DNA of 41,995 nucleotides from an uncultured Lachnospiraceae bacterium. GTDB lineage: Bacteria; Bacillota; Clostridia; Lachnospirales; Lachnospiraceae. The first letter of the stretch is position 1; each line of letters begins with the position of its first letter. The stretch lies in the NCBI GenBank assembly GCA_910589195.1, contig CAJUTC010000032.1, forward strand, positions 1 through 41,995, written 5' to 3'. Made by a program: the position numbers and the translations under genes. The notes under the pieces were generated by a model. That model was not told the DNA's origin and ran no database searches. It worked only from the letters and a program-made list of their open reading frames with translations. Below are positions 7,784 through 16,427 of the stretch, one piece after another.

Positions 7784-9694
7784 TCACTTTAGTATTACCA
7801 TGCCTTCATCGGCCACAGGTACATTGCTGACAGGATTTTTCCGTACATCCAGATATTTCAGAGCTTGTACTTGATTCAGCGGAGCTAAATCTGTTACATA
7901 ATTATCCTGGATACTGAGCCAGTTTAGATTCATTAACGATGCTGCAAAGCTAATATTGGTAAGTTGATTTCCATCTAATTTTAATTCTTCCAGGTTAGGA
8001 AAATGGGTCAGAAAGTCTGTATGTTCATCCAAGGAAACATCATCATACCAAACTTCCGTCACACCACCATACGATTCCACATGGAAATTTTCCTTAATAC
8101 GGATCTCATCGATCCACAATATTTTAAGAGAAGGATTCTCTTTTACCTGTTGAAAGGAAATCCCCGCAATACAGTTGCTAAGATAAAGTTCCTCCAATCC
8201 CGGTTGATTGAATACATTGGAAATATCTCCATAAATTTCAACATTATTTCCATATCCGCCAAACTGGCTGTCAGCGTTTACATCGCAAAAACACAACCGT
8301 TTTAAATTGGGCATTCCATTGATAAAGTTTAAATTCTTCAATCCATGTTCCTGAGTCCAGACCGAATAACAGGTCAGGCTTTCCAATCCGGACAGGGAAG
8401 AAAGCGCCTGTGCCTCATCCATATTGCAGCCATGGATGGATAAATCTTTTAAGCTGCCAAGGTTCCCTATTGAGGAAATGGAAAGGAAGCCGCTGATTTC
8501 CAGATCTTCCAGACTGTTTAATGGTGAAAGGTTGGGATCTGGTACTGAGGTACTTTTATCAAGTGTCAATGCCTTCAGGCCAGTAAGCGCCCCAAGCGGG
8601 CTGTAATCTGCAATAGAATCATTATCTTCCAGCGCCAGGGAAACTAGCTGAGGCATCTCTGCTAACGGCTCGATTCTGATTGCTTCGGTTCCTTTAACCG
8701 AAAGGTCGGTCAGATTCGAAAGAGGCTTTAAAAAGCTGAACTCACGAATGGCTTCGGAGTCCAAATACAAGGTTTCCAGGCTTGTAAGCACTGATAATGG
8801 GGCATAGTCCGTTAACTCTTCTGAATTCTCTTCTGTGATTGACAAATGCCTTAACTGCTTCAATGGAACAAGTTCCTTAAAATCTGGTGATTCAATCTGA
8901 TCCAAAGTAAGGATTTCCAAATTCTCAAAAACTCCGATCCCTTCTAAGCCTTCTGGGCGCTTCACTTCAAGCTCAATAATCTGGTTCACAGGCAGAACAC
9001 TGGCAAGCTCTGAAAATGATGCTTGGCTGCAGCATACTCCCTTTAAGTTTTTTAATGGTTCCAGCATGTTAAAATGGGGCTGCCAGTATCGAAGATCCAC
9101 TTTTATAAGGCCAGTAAATACTTCCAAATCACTTGTATTCCATTCCATAGAAGGAAGCATCAGTACCTGCGGGCTAAATCCTGTTTCATATGGATTTTCG
9201 AAACTATACATTATAAGCGCTTCCTCTGCTCCAGCCTGAACACTAAGATAGGTTATTGTTTCTAATTCCTCAGATGTAACAGAATCGGACGATTTCTCAA
9301 ATATCGCTTCTACCATGGCATGATAAAGAGCAGACCCTTGGGATGCCTGGCCTTTGTCATAATCGTCCATCTCCATAGCAGCCGTAGCGCTGGCAGAAGA
9401 ATGATAGGGATCCTTATTTCCGTTTATAAGAATCGATGTAACAATCAGGATTGTCATAAAAGCAAACAGGGCAATAACCGCAGCAACTGGCTTAACTGAC
9501 GGCTGCCCTTTATTACTGGAAAAGTTGCCAGACGGATCCACATTTTGATACTGGTGGATATGGTAGTTAATGACTCTGTCATCTTCCAGCACAAATTGGC
9601 TGTTGCAGTACTCACAGTGCACAATTTTTGAGTTTCCTTCCACTGGAACCAATTTGCCGCCGCAGGAAGGACATTTTAAGTCCACAATTTTCAT
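7784..9694 (-). CDS. Zinc-ribbon, single-membrane-span, leucine-rich-repeat protein
   Basis: The protein has about 636 residues. The N-terminus carries two Cys pairs, CPSC (8-11) and CEYC (28-31), forming a zinc ribbon. A single hydrophobic segment follows at about 70-92 (AVIALFAFMTILIVTSILI). Beyond about residue 180 the chain is built of leucine-rich repeats of the SDS22/internalin kind, with recurring L..L.L....I.D.SPL.. units, running to the C-terminus. A type II topology would keep the ribbon in the cytoplasm and the repeats outside, which suggests a surface ligand-binding or sensing role (inference). The start at 9694 has AAAGGA upstream; an in-frame ATG at 9745 is weaker. A promoter is visible at 9797-9826. 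No partner gene indicates the ligand. Confidence 0.8.
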   Translation of the reverse strand: MKIVDLKCPSCGGKLVPVEGNSKIVHCEYCNSQFVLEDDRVINYHIHQYQNVDPSGNFSSNKGQPSVKPVAAVIALFAFMTILIVTSILINGNKDPYHSSASATAAMEMDDYDKGQASQGSALYHAMVEAIFEKSSDSVTSEELETITYLSVQAGAEEALIMYSFENPYETGFSPQVLMLPSMEWNTSDLEVFTGLIKVDLRYWQPHFNMLEPLKNLKGVCCSQASFSELASVLPVNQIIELEVKRPEGLEGIGVFENLEILTLDQIESPDFKELVPLKQLRHLSITEENSEELTDYAPLSVLTSLETLYLDSEAIREFSFLKPLSNLTDLSVKGTEAIRIEPLAEMPQLVSLALEDNDSIADYSPLGALTGLKALTLDKSTSVPDPNLSPLNSLEDLEISGFLSISSIGNLGSLKDLSIHGCNMDEAQALSSLSGLESLTCYSVWTQEHGLKNLNFINGMPNLKRLCFCDVNADSQFGGYGNNVEIYGDISNVFNQPGLEELYLSNCIAGISFQQVKENPSLKILWIDEIRIKENFHVESYGGVTEVWYDDVSLDEHTDFLTHFPNLEELKLDGNQLTNISFAASLMNLNWLSIQDNYVTDLAPLNQVQALKYLDVRKNPVSNVPVADEGMVILK

Positions 9695-9796
9695 CGTAAT
9701 ATCATCCTTTGCCCCTAGTATACTGACCGGATTCTGCTCATGCAAATCTCCTTGCCTGAATTTCCCTGCCAGTTTTCATCAAGCACATTACTTTTT

Positions 9797-9826
9797 ATCC
9801 TATCACAGGATCCTAATCCCCGTCAA
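9797..9826 (-). promoter_or_regulatory. Promoter of the zinc-ribbon/LRR gene
   Basis: On the minus strand TTGACG (9826-9821) and TAGGAT (9802-9797) are spaced by 18 bases, about 100 bases before the chosen ATG. It lies in the short gap after hydF, so the LRR gene need not depend on hydF transcription. Confidence 0.5.
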
Positions 9827-9876
9827 CCTTCTATCAAAAAGCAGTTTCGCATATCTGCAGGATGCTCTATTTGCTT

Positions 9877-11157
9877 TTATTCGTCTTCCCGGCATTCTAA
9901 AGGGTGCTCTAAAAGGGCCGGCAATTCAGGAAATACCATAAGGCTCCGTTTTAGAATTCCTTGGATGTATGCAATTAAAATTCCATAATTGGTTATAGGA
10001 ACCTGCTGATCACTGGAGCTGCTAAGGCGGTATTTCATCTCACGCTCATTTAACATGCAGCCGCCGCAGTGGACAATCAAGCGATAACGGCTTACATCTT
10101 CTGGAAATTCGGTTCCGGAAGTAAATTCAAATACTAGCTCCTTTTTCGTATACGTCTGAATCCATTTGGGGATTTTTACGCTGCCAATATCGTCACATTG
10201 GCGATGATGAGTACAGCCTTCACTGATTAGCACATGATCGCCATCTTTTAGGCTCTCTAAAACGGTTACCCCTTTTATCACGGTTTCCAGGTTCCCTTTA
10301 TACCGGGCAAATAAAATGGAAAATGATGTTAATGGAATTTCACTTGGCGTAACCGCTGAAACCTTTGCAAATACCTGGCTGTCAGTAATCACCATTCTAG
10401 GTTTTTTTCCAAGTTCCTTCAAGGTTGTTTCTAATTCCTGATCTTTTACCACTATCGCTGCCGCCCGGGAATCTAAAATATCCCGTATGGTTTGTTGCTG
10501 AGGTAAAATCAGACGCCCTTTCGGCGCCGCCTTGTCTATCGGAACTACCAGCACCACAAAATCAGAAGGGGAAAGCAAATCCCCTACAATCCGCTGTGCT
10601 TCTTCCTCTGCAGGAATCAAATGGGCAAGTTGCTCCTTTAGCTGGTAAATTCCTGTTTTTTGGACAGCGCTGACCCATACTATCCTTTCTTTTATAATCA
10701 AATCGTTACTCAAAGCAGCTTCTGTTTTTTCCTTTTCAGCCTGTAAATTCCCGCTCTCTTCCAGTAAATCTTCTTTATTCATAACGACCAGACAAGGAAT
10801 CTTTTTTTCTTTTATCCGCCTAAGCAGTTGAACATCTTCCACTGATGGGCCTTGTGAGCCGTCAATTACCAGAACTGCCATATCCGTTTTATTTAAAACC
10901 TGGTAGCTTTTTTTTACCCGCTGCAGCCCCAGTTCCCCGTCATCATCAATCCCCGGCGTATCCATTATGACAACAGGGCCCAAAGGCAAAAGCTCCATGG
11001 ACTTATAAACTGGATCTGTGGTAGTCCCCTTTTGATTGGATACTACAGCCAAATCCTGTCCTGTTACCGCATTTACAACACTAGATTTCCCTGCATTCCG
11101 TTTTCCGAAAAAACCGATATGCACTCTCTGGGCAGCAGGCGTTTCATTCATTCCCAT
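9877..11157 (-). CDS. hydF: [FeFe]-hydrogenase H-cluster maturation GTPase HydF
   Basis: HydF is the scaffold on which the diiron subcluster of the [FeFe]-hydrogenase active site is assembled before transfer to HydA. This 426-residue protein has the expected three parts. The N-terminal GTPase has GKRNAGKSS (18-26, P-loop), DTPG (66-69) and NKED (127-130). A central dimerisation region follows. The C-terminal iron-sulfur domain has its conserved ligands visible as CTH (Cys315-x-His317) and HCGGC (Cys364, Cys367). A GGGAGGG ribosome site lies 8 bases before the ATG. It follows hydG by 52 bases on the same strand. HydE and the hydrogenase itself are not in this window. Confidence 0.96.
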   Translation of the reverse strand: MGMNETPAAQRVHIGFFGKRNAGKSSVVNAVTGQDLAVVSNQKGTTTDPVYKSMELLPLGPVVIMDTPGIDDDGELGLQRVKKSYQVLNKTDMAVLVIDGSQGPSVEDVQLLRRIKEKKIPCLVVMNKEDLLEESGNLQAEKEKTEAALSNDLIIKERIVWVSAVQKTGIYQLKEQLAHLIPAEEEAQRIVGDLLSPSDFVVLVVPIDKAAPKGRLILPQQQTIRDILDSRAAAIVVKDQELETTLKELGKKPRMVITDSQVFAKVSAVTPSEIPLTSFSILFARYKGNLETVIKGVTVLESLKDGDHVLISEGCTHHRQCDDIGSVKIPKWIQTYTKKELVFEFTSGTEFPEDVSRYRLIVHCGGCMLNEREMKYRLSSSSDQQVPITNYGILIAYIQGILKRSLMVFPELPALLEHPLECREDE

Positions 11158-11209
11158 AACCGAATCCCTCCCTTCTTAATCATTTGCAGAACTTCCATTC
11201 AGGCACAGG

Positions 11210-12628
11210 CTAAAACCGAAAATCCCGGTTTCCTTTTTCAATTTCGTTTAAATGTTGGGTTACAATCTGCCGAACCTTTTCTTTCGGGATATTTTGAAGC
11301 TGGTCTTCAATCAGCTTAATTCCTTTTTCCCTGGTATCCTCTGAAGCATAATCCATCAGATATTCTTTTAAGGTCATCAATGCGTTGGGCAAGCAGCAGT
11401 TGTGAATCTGCCCCGCTTTACACAATGACATAAAGCGGTCGCCAGTGCGTCCTTCCCGATAGCAGGCTGTGCAGAAGCTGGGAATATAGCCCATCCCCAT
11501 CAGCCAGTTTACCACCTGATCTAAGGTGCGGGTATCACTGACCTCAAATTGTTGAGAAGATTCCTCTTCTGGCTCCGGTTCCACATATCCGCCTACGCTA
11601 GTCCTGGAACCGCCGGAAATCTGAGAAATACCAAGGTGAAGCACACGCTCCCGGCATTTCTGGCTTTCCCTGGTGGAAATAATCATTCCGGTATAAGGAA
11701 CCGCAACCCGGATGCAGGCTACAATTTTTGCAAATGTATCATCATCAATTCCATTGTCAAACACATCCGGATCAATATCGTCAGCCCGCCGGATCCTGGG
11801 AACGCTGATGGTATGGGGCCCCACACCGTATACGGCTTCCAAATGTTCTGCATGCATTAAAAGTCCTGCAAATTCATACCGGTATCGCTCCAGGCCAAAC
11901 AAAACGCCGCATCCCACATCATCAATGCCGCCTTCCATCGCCCTGTCCATAGCTTCCGTATGGTAATTATAATCATGCTTTGGGCCAGTGGGATGAAGTT
12001 TTTCATAGCTTTCCTTGTGATACGTTTCCTGAAACAAAATATATGTGCCGATTCCGGCTTCCTTCAACTTCCGGTAATTTTCTACGGTAGTAGCGGCAAT
12101 ATTTACATTAACCCGCCGGATTGCCCCGTTTTTATGTTTGATTCCGTATATGGTCTGAATGCTTTCCAGCACATATTCAATCGGATTATTTACCGGATCT
12201 TCCCCGGTTTCCAGGGCAAGCCTTTTATGCCCCATATCCTGCAGGGCAATCACTTCCTGGCGGATTTCTTCCTGTGTCAGCTTCTTTCTTGGAATATGTT
12301 TGTTTTTAGCGTGATAGGGACAGTAAACACAGCCATTCACACAGTAATTTGATAAGTACAGCGGAGCAAACATAACGATACGGTTCCCGTAAAAGTCTTT
12401 TTTTATCTGCTCTGCAAGGGCATATATCTCCTGATTTTTATCTTCCAGCTCACAGTCTAGCAAAACGGCTGCTTCCCGGTGGCTTAATCCTTTACGCTCC
12501 CTTGCTTTCTTTAAAATTTTGTCAATTAATTCCCGGTTTGTCCGGTTTTCCTGAGCATATACCAGAGTTTCCATGATCTCCTCATGGCTGATAAATTCAT
12601 CCGCGCATTTTGATTTTGGATTATACAT
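11210..12628 (-). CDS. hydG: [FeFe]-hydrogenase H-cluster radical SAM maturase HydG
   Basis: HydG cleaves tyrosine by radical SAM chemistry to give the CO and cyanide ligands of the hydrogenase active site. The 472-residue length fits. The radical-SAM cluster motif is CVNGCVYC (Cys96, Cys100, Cys103), the CX3CX2C spacing of the family. A C-terminal Cys set (CTAC, then CKAGQIHNCC) would bind the auxiliary cluster that carries the dangler iron. ThiH-like stretches such as LALETGEDP and ISQISGGSRTSVGGY are also present. An AAAGGAAA ribosome site precedes the ATG. The gene lies between the TM1266-type regulator and hydF, an arrangement typical of clostridial maturation operons. Confidence 0.97.
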   Translation of the reverse strand: MYNPKSKCADEFISHEEIMETLVYAQENRTNRELIDKILKKARERKGLSHREAAVLLDCELEDKNQEIYALAEQIKKDFYGNRIVMFAPLYLSNYCVNGCVYCPYHAKNKHIPRKKLTQEEIRQEVIALQDMGHKRLALETGEDPVNNPIEYVLESIQTIYGIKHKNGAIRRVNVNIAATTVENYRKLKEAGIGTYILFQETYHKESYEKLHPTGPKHDYNYHTEAMDRAMEGGIDDVGCGVLFGLERYRYEFAGLLMHAEHLEAVYGVGPHTISVPRIRRADDIDPDVFDNGIDDDTFAKIVACIRVAVPYTGMIISTRESQKCRERVLHLGISQISGGSRTSVGGYVEPEPEEESSQQFEVSDTRTLDQVVNWLMGMGYIPSFCTACYREGRTGDRFMSLCKAGQIHNCCLPNALMTLKEYLMDYASEDTREKGIKLIEDQLQNIPKEKVRQIVTQHLNEIEKGNRDFRF

Positions 12629-12688
12629 AACGTTTCCTTTCTGCCTGGGGTCAGAAATTACTTTCCCTTCAGGAGGCCTTTATTCATT

Positions 12689-13039
12689 TTATTTTTGTTC
12701 AGCAGCTTTGGAGTACAGCGCTTTGGAACTAACGCCGGGAAGCCTTCCCAGCTTTCCGGATAACGCGCTGATAACATCAGCAGGGGCATCTACCACAATG
12801 TTGATGATATTAATCTGTTTTTTTTCATAGGGAAGTCCCATACGTCCAATAATATATTGGCCATACTGGTGAAGCAAGCTGTTAACCGATTCTGCCTGGC
12901 GCTTATCTTCTATGATGATGCCAATCACCGCAATGCGAACATGGTTCCTCTTTGCTCCCATTTTCCCAATCGGGTCTATTTTTTCGTTTTTTCCAATTGG
13001 TTCTATTCTGCCTGCCCGATTTGTCTGGTTCCGATCCAT
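12689..13039 (-). CDS. TM1266-family iron-only hydrogenase system regulator (ACT-like)
   Basis: This 116-residue protein begins with a charged, repetitive tail of about 28 residues (two copies of a PIGK-containing unit). It then shows a compact alpha/beta domain starting HVRIAVIGIIIEDK and ending LGRLPGVSSKALYSKA, which matches the small TM1266 family found next to hyd maturation genes. The fold is ACT/NikR-C-like, a small-molecule-binding or dimerisation domain. A regulatory role in hydrogenase maturation is assumed from genomic association and not proven. GGGGGA lies 5 bases before the ATG, which supports the long N-terminus. It leads the hydG-hydF run by about 60 bases. Confidence 0.85.
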   Translation of the reverse strand: MDRNQTNRAGRIEPIGKNEKIDPIGKMGAKRNHVRIAVIGIIIEDKRQAESVNSLLHQYGQYIIGRMGLPYEKKQINIINIVVDAPADVISALSGKLGRLPGVSSKALYSKAAEQK

Positions 13040-13470
13040 TATTTCCCCCTTTCTTTTCTCTTCGCCTTAGTGTGTTCTTAACTCAAATGACCTTTCGTAC
13101 CATAGGGAATGTTAGAAAGCACGCCTAATAATACAAGAACACATACAATTACGAAAAAAAATAAGAACCCCGAAAGGTCCCTCTGTAGCAGAAAATACGA
13201 AAATAAGCCTGTATCTGCTTATATGCAACATACAGGAAACAATCCACTTTCCGTCAGAAACCTTACCGGTCAGTTACGTAATCGATTTCCTCTTCACCGC
13301 AAGATGCCCCTATTAGCCCTATCGCCTTCTTATTCTTACAGCTCAGAACTCTTTGTTATTGTAACAGATACGGCCCCTTTGGTCAAGTTGAATACACTAG
13401 AAACAGACATCTGGAAACAAAAATTTCCTATAACAAGGTCGAATTTCCCTGCGGAAAGCCTGCGTTTTAA
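13040..13470. other. Divergent intergenic region between hyd and restriction-modification genes
   Basis: About 430 bases carry no convincing gene. GACCTTTCG (13089-13097) and CGAAAGGTC (13171-13179) are exact inverted copies that could pair in a leader transcript of the TM1266-hydG-hydF operon. Between them, on the minus strand, TTGTAT and TAACAT spaced by 16 bases could be a promoter. A frame open on the plus strand at 13109-13474 has no ribosome site or family resemblance and is not called. Confidence 0.4.
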
Positions 13471-13499
13471 TTGAAGTCGATTAAGAGTTATGATAGAAT
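13471..13499 (+). promoter_or_regulatory. Promoter of the restriction-modification operon
   Basis: TTGAAG (13471-13476) and TAGAAT (13494-13499) are spaced by exactly 17 bases, 48 bases before the methylase ATG. This is the best sigma-A-type promoter in the window. Confidence 0.65.
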
Positions 13500-13546
13500 G
13501 GATCTGTGAAATTATAATAGAGTACTAGAAAGAGAGTGTGCAAATT

Positions 13547-14383
13547 ATGCGGAAAAATCGCCTTGTTGCACCTGTTGTAAAATGGGTTGGCGGTAAGCGG
13601 CAGCTTTTAGATGATTTAATACCATTATTTCCCAAACGGGTTACTTCCTATTGCGAACCTTTTTTAGGCGGCGGAGCTGTTTTATTTCAATTGCAGCCTA
13701 ATATTGCGTATGTGAATGATATTAACTTAGAACTGATTCAAATGTATGAAGTTATCCGGGATCAAGTTGATGAATTAATTGCTGCTTTAGAGGAACATCC
13801 AAATGAACAGACGCATTTTTACAGCGTCCGGGATTGGGATCGGAATAAGGAACAGTATCGGCAGTTGTCCAAAGTCCAGAAGGCAGCACGCATTATTTAT
13901 TTAAACAAAACTTGTTATAATGGCCTGTTCCGGGTCAATAATGCGGGGGAATTCAATACTCCCTTTGGGCATTATAAAAATCCCAATATTGTAAATGCGC
14001 CTGTCTTAAAAGCTGTTAGCGGCTACTTCCAAAAAGCACAGTTAACGTTTAGCAGCATTGATTACGCAAATGTGCTTGCGAATGTAGAAAAAGGAACGTT
14101 TGTTTATCTGGATCCGCCATATGACCCGGTTTCCGATACCGCTAACTTTACCGGCTATGCAAAGGGTGGATTCGACCGGTCGGAGCAAATCCGTCTGCGC
14201 CAGTGCTGTGATGAACTAGACCGGCGGGGAATTAAATTTATGCTTTCTAATTCCGCAACCGATTTTATTAAGGAACAATATGCCGCATACAACATCACAG
14301 TGGTAAAAGCCAAACGAGCAATTAATTCAAACGCGTCAAAACGCGGACATGTTGATGAAGTGGTGGTGAGAAATTATAAGTGA
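13547..14383 (+). CDS. Dam-class DNA adenine-N6 methyltransferase (D12 family)
   Basis: This SAM-dependent methylase of 278 residues protects host DNA from the adjacent nuclease. VVKWVGGKRQLL at the N-terminus and EPFLGGGAVLFQL form the SAM site, and DPPYDP is the catalytic DPPY of alpha-class enzymes. NKTCYNGLFRVN and FNTPFGHYKNP closely follow the DpnM/Dam pattern. Many relatives methylate GATC, but specificity cannot be read here, and some relatives recognise longer sites. An in-frame GTG at 13538 lies only one base after AGAGAG, so the ATG at 13547 is preferred. The stop overlaps the start region of the restriction gene. It is one of only two confident plus-strand genes in the window, which fits insertion of a mobile defence unit. 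Confidence 0.93.
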   Translation: MRKNRLVAPVVKWVGGKRQLLDDLIPLFPKRVTSYCEPFLGGGAVLFQLQPNIAYVNDINLELIQMYEVIRDQVDELIAALEEHPNEQTHFYSVRDWDRNKEQYRQLSKVQKAARIIYLNKTCYNGLFRVNNAGEFNTPFGHYKNPNIVNAPVLKAVSGYFQKAQLTFSSIDYANVLANVEKGTFVYLDPPYDPVSDTANFTGYAKGGFDRSEQIRLRQCCDELDRRGIKFMLSNSATDFIKEQYAAYNITVVKAKRAINSNASKRGHVDEVVVRNYK

Positions 14384-15692
14384 GCCTGTAAAAAGCCAAA
14401 ATGACAAAGCGTGGGAAGCTTTATTTAAACAATATCATATTTTGTCCCATATTGAGTCGAATGGAACGTTCCTTATCTCTTCTGCCCAAATAAAAGAATA
14501 TCGTGAGCCTCGATTGATGGCAAAATTTGATCACCGTATTAATCTGCCACAGATTTTTGCGGAAAATAACCTGGCAATCTTGCCGGTTTCCCGTGGAGAT
14601 TATATGATTTCCCATTTTGAAGCATACCAGACCTTTGAAGAGCTGAACCAGTCAATTACATATGTTCCTTTGCCGTCTAACCTCCAAAGCCTTGATACAA
14701 GCAATATCCCAAGCGAAACCATCGCCATAAACTGCGCACTTGCATCTGGTATGCTTTCTGATTTTCTGGAGGAAGATAAATTATATTCTACCGTATCTGG
14801 ACGTATGGGATCGGGACAGTTTGATTTTCACATTCAAAATTCCCATAAAAAAACGCTGACGGCGATTTGTATAAACAATTCCCAAATCGAGATTGATGCT
14901 GCTTTTGAGGGAATCCACAGCCTTTCTCTGCTGGAGGCCAAACGGGATTTGTCAGAGGATTTTCTTGTACGCCAATTATATTACCCGTATCGGACATGGC
15001 GTGAGCGGGTAACGAAAAAAGTCAGGCCAATTTTTCTTGTTTATTCAAATGGTATTTTTCATTTGTATGAGTATGAATTTCAAAATCCTGATTGGTACAA
15101 TTCTTTAGCGCTGATTAAGCATAAGAATTATTCCATTGAGAATACGGCGATTTCACGTTCTGACTTAGAAGATATTGCATTCCAAACTCGGACAATTCCG
15201 GAACCAGAACTGTCATTCCCTCAGGCAAATCGCTTTGAGCGGGTTATCAATCTTTGTGAATTGTTAAAAACCCAGGATTTGAGCCGTGAACAGGTTACAG
15301 AAGAATATGCCTTTGATATCCGGCAAACCAATTATTATACTGATGCTGCCAGATATTTGGGATTGCTGGAAAAGCATTATGAAAATGGCCGCAAACCCAT
15401 ATATTCGTTAAGCGCTATGGGAAAACGTATTATGAACTTAAATTATAAGCAGCGGCAGCTAGCCTTTTGTCAATCCATCTTACAGCATGGTGCTTTCAAA
15501 GAAGCATTTAAGCTTTATCTGAAAACTGGCTTAATACCAGACACGCCAGCGCTTGTGGCCATCATGCGGGAATCGAATCTCTTTCAGGTGAGGAGTACCA
15601 GCACGTATATACGGCGTTCTTCTACCATTAGCGGCTGGATCAATTGGATGATCCGATTGATGGAATCAGGTTCAGAGCATAACCGTTTATGA
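14376..15692 (+). CDS. Type II restriction endonuclease, PD-(D/E)XK type
   Basis: The nuclease of the pair has about 417-439 residues. Its central region carries QFDFHI, then IEIDAAFEG and LLEAKRDLSEDFLVRQLYYP. The spacing of IEID and LEAK is that of a PD-(D/E)XK active site (Asp, Glu, Lys). A winged-helix-like C-terminal part follows (about 280-400). Conventional starts in frame allow only TTG at 14442, which has no ribosome site. Upstream in the same frame lies KSQNDKAWEALFKQYHI, which looks like native coding sequence and is open back to a TGA at 14367. Initiation at ATA (14376) or ATT (14373), next to GGTGAG and overlapping the methylase stop, is therefore my preferred reading. The recognition site is unknown. 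Confidence 0.8.
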   Translation: MSEPVKSQNDKAWEALFKQYHILSHIESNGTFLISSAQIKEYREPRLMAKFDHRINLPQIFAENNLAILPVSRGDYMISHFEAYQTFEELNQSITYVPLPSNLQSLDTSNIPSETIAINCALASGMLSDFLEEDKLYSTVSGRMGSGQFDFHIQNSHKKTLTAICINNSQIEIDAAFEGIHSLSLLEAKRDLSEDFLVRQLYYPYRTWRERVTKKVRPIFLVYSNGIFHLYEYEFQNPDWYNSLALIKHKNYSIENTAISRSDLEDIAFQTRTIPEPELSFPQANRFERVINLCELLKTQDLSREQVTEEYAFDIRQTNYYTDAARYLGLLEKHYENGRKPIYSLSAMGKRIMNLNYKQRQLAFCQSILQHGAFKEAFKLYLKTGLIPDTPALVAIMRESNLFQVRSTSTYIRRSSTISGWINWMIRLMESGSEHNRL

Positions 15693-15698
15693 AAGAAC

Positions 15699-15775
15699 GC
15701 AGATTGAAAGCGGATACGAAGGCATAGTCCATTCGGACTGCCGCACCTGCTTTCAATCTGCATTTCTTCTTTTAA
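15699..15775. terminator. Long nested hairpin, bidirectional terminator between convergent genes
   Basis: GCAGATTGAAAGC (15699-15711) is perfectly inverted at 15749-15761. The 37-base interior folds again (AGTCC ATTC GGACT, flanked by GGC/GCC). The plus-strand exit is T-rich (ATTTCTTCTTTT) and the minus-strand exit is GTTCTTTC. It lies between the stops of the restriction gene (15692) and the phosphoesterase (15821), so it can end both transcripts. Confidence 0.75.
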
Positions 15776-15820
15776 ACGATCCCGTATGTTTTCTAAGGGT
15801 TAAATTTTTGTAATTCCCTT

Positions 15821-16417
15821 CTAATCCGGATACTCTACCACATACTTCTCATACGCATTGATCACGGTAGTTTCCTGATAATGATCCAGGCGTTTAAATC
15901 GGTTTCCATAATTGGCATGTACGTGGCCATGGATAAAAAATTTGGGATGGTACTTTTCCATCAGTGTCCGGAATGCTTCAAATCCCCTGTGAGGCAGATC
16001 TTCCATATCGTTCAGCCTGTAAGCAGGGGCATGGGTAAGCAAAATATCAAAACCCTTGTGGCGCAAAAGCTTCCATCTTAGCTTACGGATTCTCCTGTTC
16101 ATCTCTTTTTCTGTATATTGATGATCCGAATGGGGCTGGTAGCGCATGGAACCGCCAAGACCCATAATCCGGATTCCCTGATATACATAGATGTCATCCT
16201 CTACACAGATACAGCCTCCCGTATCATCCGCCTCGTAGTGATCATGATTGCCATTAACAAACAGAACCGGGGCATGGGACATGGTTACCAGAAATGACAG
16301 ATATCCAGCGTGCAAATCCCCGCAAGATAAAATCAGATCAATGTCATCCAGCATACCGGGTTTATAATAATCATACAGTATTTTAGATTCTTCATCTGCT
16401 ATTACCAGAATCTTCAT
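15821..16417 (-). CDS. Calcineurin-like metallophosphoesterase
   Basis: This 198-residue cytoplasmic phosphoesterase has most of the metal-binding motifs of the calcineurin-like family: GDLH (33-36), GNHDH (56-60), THAP with His129, and GHVH (164-167). The first motif, normally D-x-H, reads IADEE (Asp8, then Glu at the His position), so metal site 1 may be altered. Substrates in this family range from nucleotides to phosphodiesters and cannot be told here. It starts 10 bases after the stop of the ParB/BMP-like gene and is probably co-transcribed with it. It ends at the shared hairpin. Confidence 0.85.
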   Translation of the reverse strand: MKILVIADEESKILYDYYKPGMLDDIDLILSCGDLHAGYLSFLVTMSHAPVLFVNGNHDHYEADDTGGCICVEDDIYVYQGIRIMGLGGSMRYQPHSDHQYTEKEMNRRIRKLRWKLLRHKGFDILLTHAPAYRLNDMEDLPHRGFEAFRTLMEKYHPKFFIHGHVHANYGNRFKRLDHYQETTVINAYEKYVVEYPD

Positions 16418-16427
16418 GGCCTTTTGC

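Noticed and set aside
9877..13039. A complete hydrogenase maturation set including HydE
   Set aside because: Only a TM1266-like regulator, HydG and HydF are present. No second radical SAM gene or hydrogenase subunit lies in the window.
13109..13474. Plus-strand frame of 121 codons between the hyd genes and the methylase
   Set aside because: It has no ribosome binding site and a biased, low-information composition. It ends at the methylase promoter and resembles no family, so it was treated as intergenic.
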